From NCBI GenBank assembly GCA_003508835.1, contig PUFA01000286.1:124001-188000 (forward strand): a stretch of DNA of 64,000 nt, read 5' to 3'. Positions 34,880 to 46,200 of this stretch are shown piece by piece. A program made the translations under genes and the position numbers. The notes beneath the pieces were generated by a model, which was not told the origin of the DNA, did not search any database, and saw nothing but the letters and a program-made list of their open reading frames with translations. The DNA comes from Eonycteris spelaea. Its lineage: Eukaryota; Chordata; Mammalia; Chiroptera; Pteropodidae. The number at the start of each line of letters is the position of its first letter. The first letter of the stretch is position 1.

Positions 34880-36700
34880 TTTACCTTTTTTTCTTAAATT
34901 TATTTTAATTAATTAATTCATCTTTTTAGTGACATTGGTTAATGAAATCCATTCACTTTGAGGTGTACAATTTAACAGTAAGGCATATATATTGTATTGT
35001 GTGTTTCCCTCCCTTAGTTAGATTTCTTTCTGTCACCACATATTTGACCCCTTTTACCCCATCTATGTGCCCCTACCCTGTGGTACCACTAGTCTATTAT
35101 TCATGTCCAGGAGTCTTTGTTTTTTATCTGTTCATTTGTTGCTTTTAGGTTTATATCCCTCATATAATGATATCATGTGTTTTTCAACTTTTTATGTCTG
35201 GCTTATTTCACTTAACCTGATTATGTTGAGGTCCATCCATGTTGTCGCAAATGGCAGTATTTCATCTCTTCTTATGGCTGAGTAATATTCCATTGTATAT
35301 ATGTACCACAGCTCCTTTATCTAATCATCTATTGTAGGACACTTTGGTTGTTGCCATGTCCTGGCCACAGTGAATGATGCTCCTATGAACATCAGTGCGC
35401 AAATATCTTTTTGATATGGGTTTTCAAGTCTTTGGAGTAAATACCCAGTAGAGAGATTGCTGGATTGTGTGGTAGCTCAATTCTCAGTTTTTTGAGGAAT
35501 CTCCATACTGTTTTCCACAGTGGCTGTCCCAATTTGCAGTCCTGCCAGAAGTGTATGAGGGTCCCTGGTCTTCCGCATCCTCTCCACATTTGTTATTGTC
35601 CCATTGATAACAGCTATTCTAACAGGTGTGAGATGCTATCTCATTGTGATTTTGATTTGTATTTCCATAATAGCTAGCGATGTTGAGCATCTTTTCATAT
35701 ATGTGTTGGCCATTTGTATGTCTCGTTTAGAGAAGTATCTGTTCAGGTCCCCTGCCCATTTTTTGATTGGATTGTTTGTTTTGCTGTTGTTATTGAGTTG
35801 TATGAGTTCTTTGTATATTTTGGATATCAGGCCTTTATCGGAAGCATTGATTCCAAATATCTTCGCCCATTTGGATAGTTGTCCCTTTACCTTGTTGACA
35901 GTTTCTTTTGCGGTGCAGAAGCCCTTTAGTTTGATGTAGTCCCATTCATTTACTTTTGCTTTTCCCCCTTGCCTTTGAAGTCAAATTCATAAAATCCTTT
36001 TTAAGCCAAAGGTCCATGAGTTTTAGTCCCTATATTTTCTTCTATGCACTTTATTGTTTCAGGTCTTATATTCAGGTCCTTAATTTATTTAAGTTAATTT
36101 TGGTGTGTCGTGATAGACAATAGTCTAGTTTCATTCTTTTGCAGGTGGTTTTCCAGTTTCCCCAGTGTCATTTATTAAAGAGGCTTTCCTTCCTCCACTG
36201 TATGTTTTTGGCTTTTGTGTCAAAAATTATTTGCCTGTATAACCATGGTTTATTTCTAACTCTCAATTCTGTCCCATTGGTCTCTGTGTCTGTTTTTCTG
36301 CCAGTACCATGCTGTTTTGATTATTGTAACTTTATAGTATTATCTGAAGTCAAGCAGAATGATGCCTCCAGCCTTGAGCTTTTTTTTCTCAAGATGGTTT
36401 TGGCAATTTGGGGTCTTTTGTGCTTCCATACAAACCTGATGATTTGTTTGTTCTATTCTTTAAAAAATGCTGATGTCTTTTGATTGGGGTTGCATTGTGT
36501 ATAATGCTCTAGGTCATATGGTCATTTTAACTATGTTGATTCTTCCAATCCAAGAGCATGGAATCTTTCCATTTCTTTGTATCTTCTTAGATTTCTTTTA
36601 ATAGTGTCTTACAGTTGTCATTATATAGGTCCTTCACATGTTTCATTAGATTTATTCCTAGGTATTCACTTGACCTTTTTTATTCTTCTTGGAAATAAAG
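34880..36700 (-). mobile_element. L1, ORF2 C-terminus and 3' UTR, antisense
   Basis: A 1.8-kb 5'-truncated L1 in minus orientation. The A/T-rich tail is at 34,890-34,925. The 3' UTR includes 'gaggtccatccatgttgtcgcaaatgg' and 'ctgagtaatattccattgtatatatgtaccaca'. The ORF2 C-terminal antisense text includes 'acccagtagagagattgctgga', 'gtgtgagatgctatctcattgtg', 'ccattttttgattggattgttt' and 'accatgctgttttgattattgtaac'. It is less diverged than the other L1s here. Frames at 35,392-35,589 (minus) and elsewhere are fragments or shadows. Confidence 0.9.
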
Positions 36701-36884
36701 GTTTTAGAGTGATTAATTTTTGTGGTGTTTGTTCTTATTTTAAATATCTTTTATAATCTGTATCTGTTTCTTGTATATTTATTTATAATTTTAGGTTTAT
36801 TGTATCTTAGTACTTCTGTCTAAACTTCTAATTTAATACTTAGTTTTTTATCATTTCTAATATATTCTTACTGTGTTTGGAACT

Positions 36885-37085
36885 GTCCTCTCAACCCTTT
36901 TCTATTCCTTCAGGATATAGCTCAAGGTCAACCCATTTGAAAAGTCTTCTCTGATCACTTATTTGTTGTTCACTCTTCTGTACCACGCTGCACTGTATAC
37001 TACCACCAGCCCTTTCTGCAGATCCTGAACCGATAGTCAGTGATATGCTAAACCTAGAGTTTGTTGAATAGAAAATAACAACAGC
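36885..37085 (+). mobile_element. L2 3' end, sense
   Basis: 'attccttcaggatatagctcaagg', 'aaaagtcttctctgatca', 'cacgctgcactgtatac' and 'agagtttgttgaata' follow the L2 3' segment in order (known: ccttcaggtctcagctcaaatgtc...gccttccctgacc...tgttgaatga). Confidence 0.65.
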
Positions 37086-39090
37086 AACACAGAGATATAG
37101 TATATTTGTGACTTGGGATACAATTTATCTTTACCATTTTTATTTTAGCAATAATCTAATGAACTAGTAGACCAATATTACTTGGTCTTTCTATGTTTAT
37201 ATATCAATTCTTGAAAAAAAATTGCTCTTTAAAAATGCTTTCTGCTAACTTGGACTTTTTATTCATAATTCATTTATTCAGTTTATCATATGTTTATTAT
37301 GTTACACACTACTTTTGAATATGATTAATGGCATTTAAAAGATAAAAGCCAGTAGTTTGCTAAGGGAAAAAGTATATCTGGAAACCCTGGATTAAAAAAC
37401 TTAATGCAATCTAGTGAAAATTTAATCTTAAACTTGGTAACAGCTAATGTAGTTTGAAAATCAGAGGGCTACATAGTTCCCTTTCTCTCGAATTCATCAA
37501 CTGTGAAACAACTCCACTGATTCAACAGATATTTCAAATCTCCTTCGGTTAAAGTTAGCACTTAAGAATTTGAGAAAATGATGAAGGTGACAATGTAATA
37601 TTTGAATCTTCCAGAATCCTCTGTCATTACAAACAGACAGAGATTTGAATAGCCAAATATTGGGAGACAGTAAACCTTGGGCTTTTTGTACTTCTACATA
37701 TCTTGCTGAGTGTGCCAAAGTGGCAATGCCCTGCCCAATTTTCACCTGGGACACAAGACTGTCTATGCAGCTGGCAATTTTGAAAAGTGAGATAATATTT
37801 GCAGAAATGCATCACATAGTCCAACAATTTACCCGATCTTCCATTTGACAAAGACTTGCTATTGCTTGCTAAACAGTTGCAGAATCTCTAAAGTTTAGAG
37901 TTCTTTGTGGTGTATTCCACTCATGAGCAGGTTTTATCTGGCCCTACAATTTGCCTGTGAAATTTGGGGCTTAGCAAGAGCTGGATCACAATGCTGATTA
38001 CTATGCTAATATACCTACTATTATTTTTTGTTTAAATAAAGTTCTTCATATCTGCCCAGGAATCTTTTGTCTTTTATCAAGATCTATGGGCCTTTAGTGG
38101 ACTAAATTAATATCCTGTATAGTTATTTCTGTGGAGATTCTCCTGCTTCTAGGTCTCCTCCTCACTCCAAACTTATTTAAGTAGGAAAGTACAGCCTCAA
38201 ACCAAAACCCCACAGATAATAACTACAATTAAGTAAAGCAATAAGCTAATTTCCAAATTACAGAATGTGAGTGGTGTGTGAAAAAACAACTGATGTAAAC
38301 AAAATCTTTATAATATCAGCAAGTATGATGACCACCACTTTTTAGGATGTTCAGGGAATAATAAGGATATCTGTTGGTCATGAGAGCCAGTGAACCTGAA
38401 AGTTGTCCAGCAGCTGCACTAAATGAAAGATTTACTAAGCTAAAAAAAATCCACACTAAAGAGAAAATACAGAGAGCAGAATATAAATTGAGCAGGACAG
38501 GCACAATAGGACAAAAAAGAAAAAAAGAAAAGAAAATTTCTCCTATTAAAGTGGAAACAGAAAAAAAGCAAGTGGATTTTAAAAATAAAAGAATATAGAT
38601 CTGGAACACTTTATAAAAATAATTAAAACAAGTATTCTGGAACTGTGAATTAGTAAAAAACTATCCTAGCACACTTTCCTTTTTTAAGCACATGAAAAGG
38701 CTAATTTATTTAAATACAAAAGATAGAAAAGGATCACAGATGAAGTCACAATGTAAAAAGAGAATAGCAAGCAAAATAGTGGCTCTAAGAAAATGAAGCC
38801 ATTTTTTAAAAAGGCAAAAACCGTACCTTCATATTTTGAAACAAGCTAATTTATTTTAAAAAGAGAAGCTATAAAAAACATGCATGAGAATTAGGAAAAA
38901 TCATAAATAAAAAAATGTAAATCTAAATATAATAAAGATATTAAATAGATCAGACAGAAAGTAATACAAAAGATAAAAGATTCATCACTTATATAATAAG
39001 ATTTTCCTAAGATGAAAAACAAATTTAAAAATAGAAAAAATGATAAAATATAGATTTCAAGCAAACTTTCCTGAAATAGTACTTGAATGG
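37086..39090. other. AT-rich DNA without firm features
   Basis: No gene recognised. A stretch around 37,900-38,160 contains AATAAAG followed by 'tctgcccaggaatctttt' and could be the end of an old LTR, but no boundaries can be placed. The frames at 37,497-37,851 overlap on both strands and are not called. Confidence 0.4.
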
Positions 39091-39095
39091 ATATA

Positions 39096-39097
<2 letters not shown>

Positions 39098-39153
<56 letters not shown>
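39098..39153. repeat. (AT)n microsatellite
   Basis: About 27 AT units, nearly perfect. The minus frames spanning it (for example 38,891-39,331) read through as Y/I repeats and are artefacts. Confidence 0.97.
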
Positions 39154-39158
<5 letters not shown>

Positions 39159-39655
39159 ATGACAGAATAGCCAACATGGAGGTATATTAAATGAATTATT
39201 GGACTTAGAAGTAAACTCTTTGAAAACTGAAAATAAGTCCAACACACATTTAAAAAGAAAACCAGTTTGGAGTTACACCTTTTGAAGAAAAAAAAATGGA
39301 GTAATATATTTGTCAAAAAAATATGAATCAAGGCTCACATAAAATATCTAGCCAAATTTCAGTTCAATTACAAAGGTCTCAGATAAACCCTAAATAATGC
39401 ATATGAACATAGCAAATGCTGATCCTATGAGCGTGCTCTGAGGAGTCTACTAGGGCACAAGTTACAAATAACTATATGACAGATTATATTATCCATATTA
39501 ACAGTGAGAAAACAAAGTTACTTCAAATTAGATGTGCAGGAAAGGTAGAGATAAAGCAGAAGCATTGCTCACAGTAGAAAATATACAAACAATACCCAAA
39601 ACAAAATAAAAAAGAATGCTAAGCATATTATGTAAAGTAAAAGTAAGAATTAAAA
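39154..39655. other. AT-rich DNA without recognised features
   Basis: Nothing recognised. Confidence 0.5.
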
Positions 39656-39656
39656 C

Positions 39657-39860
39657 AAGAGTCAGCAAACTATAGTCCTTTGGTCAAGGATGGCCCACAC
39701 TAGTTTTAGTAAGTAAAATTTTGTTGGGGCACAGTCACATTCATTTGTTACTTATTGGAGTACAGCCCACCCTTTTGTTTGCAAATTGCCTTTCTCCTTT
39801 TAAGCTACAACTACAGAGTTGAATATTTTCAACAGAATCTAGATGGTCATAAAATCAAAT
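39657..39860 (+). mobile_element. Old hAT-type MER fragment
   Basis: 'gagtcagcaaactatagtcctttggtcaagg', 'aagtaaaattttgttggggcacagtcacattcatttg' and 'ctacaactacagagttgaata' match a familiar mammalian non-autonomous DNA transposon (known: gtcagcaaactacggcccgtgggcc...). Subfamily not named. Confidence 0.6.
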
Positions 39861-40335
39861 ATAGTTATCTCAGTAGTCACATTTGGAGTATGGAAGTGAA
39901 TCAACTTATTATTTTAAAGTCCAGTAACTTCAAGGAAAGAAACATATTCTTTTCCCCTGCCTTTACTATGGGAACAGGAACTCGGGGTAACCATTTTTTT
40001 TTGATATGGAAAAGTTCCCCTTTATAAAAATATTTTAGCTAATAAACACAGAAGAAATGAAAGGAATTAATAGGTAGGAAATTACTATCAGTGGATGCTA
40101 CTATCACAAAAGGAGATTCAAAAGGATTTGGTGTACATCCTTAAAGAAATGGTACATACTCCTTTATCCCTGGCTTCACTTTTATGGTTTGAGTTATTGT
40201 CATCTGGAAATATGACATGGAAAATTTCAGATATAAACAATTCAGCTGACAATTTATAAGTTTCAAATTGTGCATTCTTCTGAGAACCATGATGAAATCT
40301 CTCTTGCTCCATCTCACCTGGCACATGAATCAACC
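39861..40335. other. No recognised features
   Basis: Nothing recognised. The overlapping minus frames at 40,118-40,363 are not called. Confidence 0.45.
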
Positions 40336-40429
40336 CTTTGTACAGTGTCCCTATGCTGTACACACTCCCTTCCCTTTAGTCACTTATTAGCCCTGTGGGT
40401 TTTCAGATCATCCTCCCTGGTATCATGGT

Positions 40430-40765
40430 GTGATTGTTCAATTTACCCATTTTTACTTAACGGTAGCCCCAAAATGCAAGAGTGGTGATGCTAACAGTAC
40501 GGATTTGCTAAAGAGAAGCTATAAAGTGCTTCTGTTAAGTAAAAAGGTAAAAGTTCCCCATGTCATAATAAAAGAAAACAAACTGTATGCTAAAATCTAC
40601 AGCAAGAATAAATCTTCTATCCATGAAATTGTGACAAAGGAAAAAGAAATTTATTCTAGGTTTGCTGTGTTGCACCACAAACTGAAAGTTATGGTCACAG
40701 TACATGACAAATGTTTAGTTAAGATGGGAAAGACATTACATTTGTGGGCAGAAGACATGAACTGA
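40430..40765 (+). pseudogene. Tigger transposase N-terminal DNA-binding remnant
   Basis: A 111-codon open frame whose second half reads as the CENP-B-like helix-turn-helix of a pogo/Tigger transposase. It has a K-V-K lead-in, 'SSIHEIVTKEKEI' (near 40,612-40,650) and 'DKCLVKMGKTLHLWAEDMN' at the end. In the family this N-terminal half binds the terminal repeats while a downstream DDE domain cuts. The frame stops after the DNA-binding part and no DDE domain follows, so it cannot transpose. It is part of the deleted transposon around it. Confidence 0.75.
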
Positions 40766-40950
40766 AAATGTGTTCCAATTGGCAGCAATGTGTTGCAGCA
40801 GAAAACACTGAATCATCAGCAAAAGATGCTCTGAAATGAGTAACCACATTCACATAACTTCTATTATATTGTTGTAATTGTTCTATTTCATTATTAGTTA
40901 TCCTTATTACTCTTTTATTGTGATAATTTATAAGTTAAACTTTCTCATAA

Positions 40951-41033
40951 GTATATATATATACACTTTTATATATATATATCATATATACATATATATG
41001 TATATATATGTATATATGATATATATATATATA
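40951..41033. repeat. AT-dinucleotide cluster with inverted symmetry
   Basis: TATATA, CATATA and GTATAT runs arranged so that the two halves are partly complementary: 'atatatcatatatacatat' opposes 'atgtatatatgatatat'. Confidence 0.85.
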
Positions 41034-41138
41034 GAAAAAAACACGTGATACATATAGAACTAAGTATTATCTGAAGTTTCAAGCAACTACCGAGGGTCTC
41101 GGAAAGTGTATACCCTGAGGATAATGGGGATACTGTAT

Positions 41139-41735
41139 TGCCTATGATTTATTTCTTAAAAAAAACAAAAAATTGGATCTAATCAGGACTCTAGATCTAA
41201 CTGCTAATTTATAGGAAATAGAGGAGACAGGGAAAATTTTAAAAATGAGCCATTGAATGTATAGCCATCCATCCAGACTTCAGGAATCTGGTTTTATGAA
41301 CAACGTGAATAAAAAGAAGTGGCAGTGCAAAGTGACAGATTAAAAAAGACTTAAAAGACCTATCAACCAATTGTGATGTATGGACCAATTTTGGATTCTG
41401 ACATAAATAAAATTTTAATATAAATATTGATGGGAGATTTGTTGATATTAAGGATTTTTTGTTAATTTGGCAGCAAGTAATAAGTGTATTGTGATTAAGT
41501 TTTAAGAGTCCTTATATTTAAGAGATGCATATTGAAATGTTACAGGTAAAATATGTCTCTGCTCTGCTTCAAAAAAATAGAATGAAGGAGCAATTGGAAG
41601 TATAGATAAAAAGGATTCCCAAGACTCAATAATTTTAAAGCTGGGTTGTTGATACATGGAGGTTTCATTGTAACAGTCTCTGTAATTTTATTTATGTTTA
41701 AGATGTTCCATAATAAAACATTAAAATGTTTTAAA
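41139..41735 (+). mobile_element. Ancient interspersed repeat 3' end (L1-like, family uncertain)
   Basis: 'ctaactgctaatttataggaaata', 'gacttaaaagacctatcaacca', 'ttgtgatgtatggaccaa', 'gagtccttatatttaagagatgcatattgaaatg' and 'taagatgttccataataaaaca' match in order a common old mammalian repeat ending in AATAAAA. The pattern is familiar but the family name is uncertain. Confidence 0.55.
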
Positions 41736-43210
41736 TACTATTGATGTCAAATTTTGGAAATGAGTTCTAAACTTTTTCTATTTTTAATTACTAATTTTCA
41801 TTTAGACATTAAATTCAGTTACAGTTTAGTCATAAAACTTATTTTGCAGATACCTTCATTAATAACTTATTGGCAGAGAAATCACAATCTACTTTAATGA
41901 ATTTGATTTATTCTGTTTATTATCTTTATTTATATGATATGTAGTAGAGCTCAAAACCACAGGGCAGCTAATTCTGAAGAAAAAATGAACCTTTCAACAA
42001 TTAATTAATTAACCTTAATTTACATAGCTAGCGGACTAGGAATTGATTATAGGCCATTAACAGTCATTAATAAATAAAACTGTTAGAGATACATGAGTTT
42101 GTATTTTACACTGTAGAGGCAAAGATTAGTCATGAAATGTTAGGAACAATATTCAAGAATCAGGCATTTAACAAACTAATAGCACTTAAGCTTCATGAAT
42201 TTCTGAAAGGATAATTCACGAATTTGCTATTCTGTCTCACCTCTACATGCATAATGGGGCATATACAAGCCTACATGTGTACGTTAGGTAAATTGTTATT
42301 ATCCTTAGATATATATTCAAATTACAGTAATTAGAACTAGTTGTATTACATTCACATATGAGCACTAAATATATTTCTATTCCTTGAAATCAGAGCTATT
42401 TTGTTTCAGAGGAAGATGACAAATACAGTTTACAATGAATTTTACATTTATTTCTATTTGCAATAAGGGAGTTTATAATTAGGCTGACCCTAACCTTCTG
42501 ACTCCTTAAATTTTATAATAAATATAATCACCTGCAGTTTAAAGATTTTATAAACTCAAATAACTGGTCTGCTATTCTCAAACAATTTAAATATACAAAT
42601 GATGCTTAATGATGAAAGACAACTTAATTCTTTTAATTTTAAAGACACACTGTGTAGAATCTGATTTTTTCAAATGATTTGATTGTACTTGTGCAGCTTT
42701 GAATGCTAGATCAGTGAGTGAGATTTGAAGTAGGAAGAGAAGGATTTATTTTTAATGAACGTCAGTTAAATTCAGATGGGAAATTTCATAATGCGTCTTC
42801 TGCCTTTTACTCCCATCTTAATCTCCTTTCTCTTCCACTGGCATTCATATATGTGTGTACACTGGCTCTGGCTCTTTCCTCTTTCCTCTTCCCCCTGCTA
42901 AAAATACTGAGTGTCCAGGAATGGCCCCCAGGGTAAGAGGTAAATGTTCCAGGTCCTGTTTCACACTACATGCTTTTTCTGAGCCTCAATTCTACTAATG
43001 ATTAAATTAAATTTGGCTTTTGTTTGTTTGTTTTTCTAGATTCTAAAAAAGTTAGTGTGATTATTTTTTTTAATGGATTGCTTAGGTGCAAAGAAGCATT
43101 ACCACAATGAATGGAAAAAAATAGCGTTTATCCCATTATTGCTGTTAACTCACAGAATGTGTGCAGGCCCACTTCACAAATTGGCTGTTGCTTGCATCCT
43201 TGTGTGGTTA
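41736..43210. other. AT-rich DNA without recognised features
   Basis: Nothing recognised. A single 'gctgaccctaacc' at 42,482 is too short to be telomeric. The 72-codon frame at 42,718-42,936 has no known domain. Confidence 0.5.
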
Positions 43211-46200
43211 AAGTATATCATGCAACAATGTTTATATAGGTCACAAAAATTTTAATTAAAAAATACAAAATATTGTAAATGAGGAATGATATAAAAATTT
43301 GGCAAATAACTAACCTAACCATAACACTAACCCTAACCCTAGCCCTAACTCTAACCCTAACCCTAATGCTAAACCTAACCCTAACCCCAATTTCAGACTG
43401 CCGTGTGAAATTGAATATCATCAAAACAGTAGACTGAGCTTATATTCTTTATGCAACAATGTGTAGACAGTTCATAAAAAATTTAATAGTCAAAAGAAAA
43501 AATACAAAATAACATTATAAATGAAGAATAAGATGAAAATTTGACAAATAATAACCATAACACTAACACTAACCCTAACTCTAATCCCTAACCCTAAACC
43601 CTAAACCTAAACCTAAACTTAAACTAACCCTAACCCAAAATCTAAATCTATTTAAGGGTAGACAAATTAGGTACTGAATATAAAATAAATTTTTAAAGAC
43701 TACTCTATAAATTTTAATTTCATCTAAAAAGCAAACTGAGTCTATATCTTTATGCAACTATTTCTAGACTTGTCAAAAATTTTAATATTAAAGAGAAAAA
43801 AGACATTGTAAATGAAGAATAATATGAAAATTTTGTAAATAACAACCCTAACATAACCCTAACCATAACTCTATCCCTAACCCTAAACTTAACACTAACC
43901 CTAACTATAACCCTAACCCAAACCCTAAACTTAACCTAAACCCTAATCCTACCTGAAACTCTAACCCTAATCAAAACCCCTAAACCCTAACCCTAACCCT
44001 AAAGCTAACACTAACCTAATCCAAACCTAACTCTAACCCTAAACCTAACCCTAACCCAAACCCTAACCCTATCCATAAACTATAAATGCAAACCCCAACC
44101 CCTAATCTTAAAGCCTAACTCTAATCCTAAACCAAAACCTAAACCTAATGCCAATCCTAATCCTAACCCTAACCGCGACACATAACCCCTAACCCCTAAA
44201 AGCCTAAACTCTACCCCTAAACCCTAACCCTAAACATAACTCTAAACCTAACACTAACCCTATTTATGGGTAGATAAATTAGATACTAAATATAAAAATG
44301 GAAGACTGCCATATAAATTTTAATTTCAACAATTTTTTTTTATTTTTTATGCAACAATGTTTAGCTAAGTCACAAAAATTTTAATTTTAAAAATAGAAAA
44401 TGCACAATAACATTGTAAATGAAGAATAATGTGACAATTTGGCAAAAACAACACTAATCCAACCCTAACCCTAACTCTAATTCATAAACACTAACCTCTA
44501 ACCCCTAAATCCTAAACCCTAACACTAACCTTAACCCTAAACCTAAACCTAACATTAACCCTAAACTGACCCTAACACTAACCTTAACCCTATCCCTAAC
44601 CTTAATCCATAACCCGTAGCTCCTAACACCTAACCTCAAAACTTTAAACCCTAACTCAAACCCTAATCCTAACCCTACCCTAACTCTAACCCTAATGATC
44701 TCCCAAATCTTAATCCTAACTCTAACTCATAACCCCTAACCACTAACCCTTAACCCCTAAAACCTAATCTTAACCTTAACTCTAACCCTATTTCTAACTG
44801 TAATCCTAACCCTAATCCTAACATTAACCTTAACCTAAACCCTAACTCTAATCCTAACTCTAAGCCTACTTATAATCCCTAACCCATAAACCTAAACTTA
44901 ACCCTTAAACTAACTCTAACCTTAATCCAAACCTAATCCTAACCTTAATACTAACCCTAACTGAAACCCTAACCCTAAACCTAACCCTAACTCTTTTAGG
45001 GGAGATAAATTAGATATTAAATATAAAATAAAACATTTTAAGACTGCCTATGAACTTGAATATCATCAAAACAGCAGACTGAGCCTACATTCTTAATCAA
45101 CAATGTATAGAAAAATTTAATTGTCTAAAGAAAAATAAAAGAATAACGTTATAAATGAAGGATAATATGAAAATTTGGCAAAAAAACGATCCTAATCCTA
45201 ATCTTAATTCTAACCCTAAACCTAATGGTAAACCTAACTCTAATCCTAACCCTAACCCTAACCCAACCACAACCCTAACCATATCCCATAACCCATAACC
45301 AATAAAACTCTAACCTCTACATCCTAATCCTAACCTTGTCTCTAAACCTAACCCTGAGATTGGATTAAACATGGCAATGTGAGGGACATTCCCAGATCTT
45401 TCCCCTTGAAATAGCAATAAACTGAAGCTCAACAAAACACACCCAAACTGCACTTGAGCTCATCTGAGCGTGGTAACTGGGCATAAGAGCTACCATAGGT
45501 CAGAATCCCGGGTGTCGGGCGGTGAAATGAGAGAAACAAAGAAGCTGCCTCTCACAGTGGAGCTCCCTGTAGGAGGAGAGAGGGGAGAAGGTGCAGATAG
45601 TTCCCTGAACAACCCTGCCTGAGAGTGCTATGACTCCACTTGGCCAGCGGCAGTGCCCAATCATCAGGGCGGAAGGCATAGACAACAAGGACGGCAGAAA
45701 AGTGGCGGCAGAGAAATAACAGGTGATTTTTACTAGCCACAGTTGCAAAACAGAGGCTGAGCTGCAACCTCCAACTCCCAACCCAGAGGGCTTCTACCCC
45801 CATACCCTCCGAGATGGAACACTGTGGAGCCCCAGAGGAATCCGAGGAAACGGTACTGAAACTGTCACCAATACTGACAGGAACTGAGATTGAGGGTAGC
45901 AAGCATAAGTAAACATCTATAAGGGGAAAAAAAGACATTATTAACACTTTATATAAAGCAGAGATCCAAGATGCTTAGATGTCACCTACTGGAAACCAAA
46001 AGAAAACCACCTTATTTGCAACAGGCTAGAGACCATTATATAATAAACCTAATCCTAATCCTATTTATGGGTAGATAAATTAGATACTGAATATAAAAAA
46101 ATATTTGAAGTCTGCTCTATGAACTTCAGTTTCATCAAAACAGCAGACTAGGCTTTTATTATTTTTGCATCAATGTTTAGATAGGTCATAAAATTTTTAT

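Larger units (their letters stand above)
40340..41138 (+). mobile_element. Tigger/pogo DNA transposon, internally deleted
   Basis: The 5' part carries the start of a Tigger transposase frame ('ggtagccccaaaatgcaagag' at 40,464 onward). The 3' part has 'ttataagttaaactttctcataagt', 'agtattatctgaagtttcaagc' and 'gaggataatggggatactgta', which match the Tigger 3' end and terminal inverted repeat. Almost all of the DDE catalytic region is missing. An AT-dinucleotide expansion lies at 40,951-41,033 inside the 3' part. Confidence 0.8.

Noticed and set aside
37900..38160. Possible LTR 3' end (AATAAAG followed by a pyrimidine-rich stretch)
   Set aside because: No TG/CA boundaries, promoter or matching partner could be placed, so it is not listed as a mobile element.
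38891..39331. 146-codon minus frame with hydrophobic segments
   Set aside because: It runs through the (AT)n microsatellite, which translates as Y-I repeats. The remainder is poly-T/AT-rich DNA reading as F, L and I.
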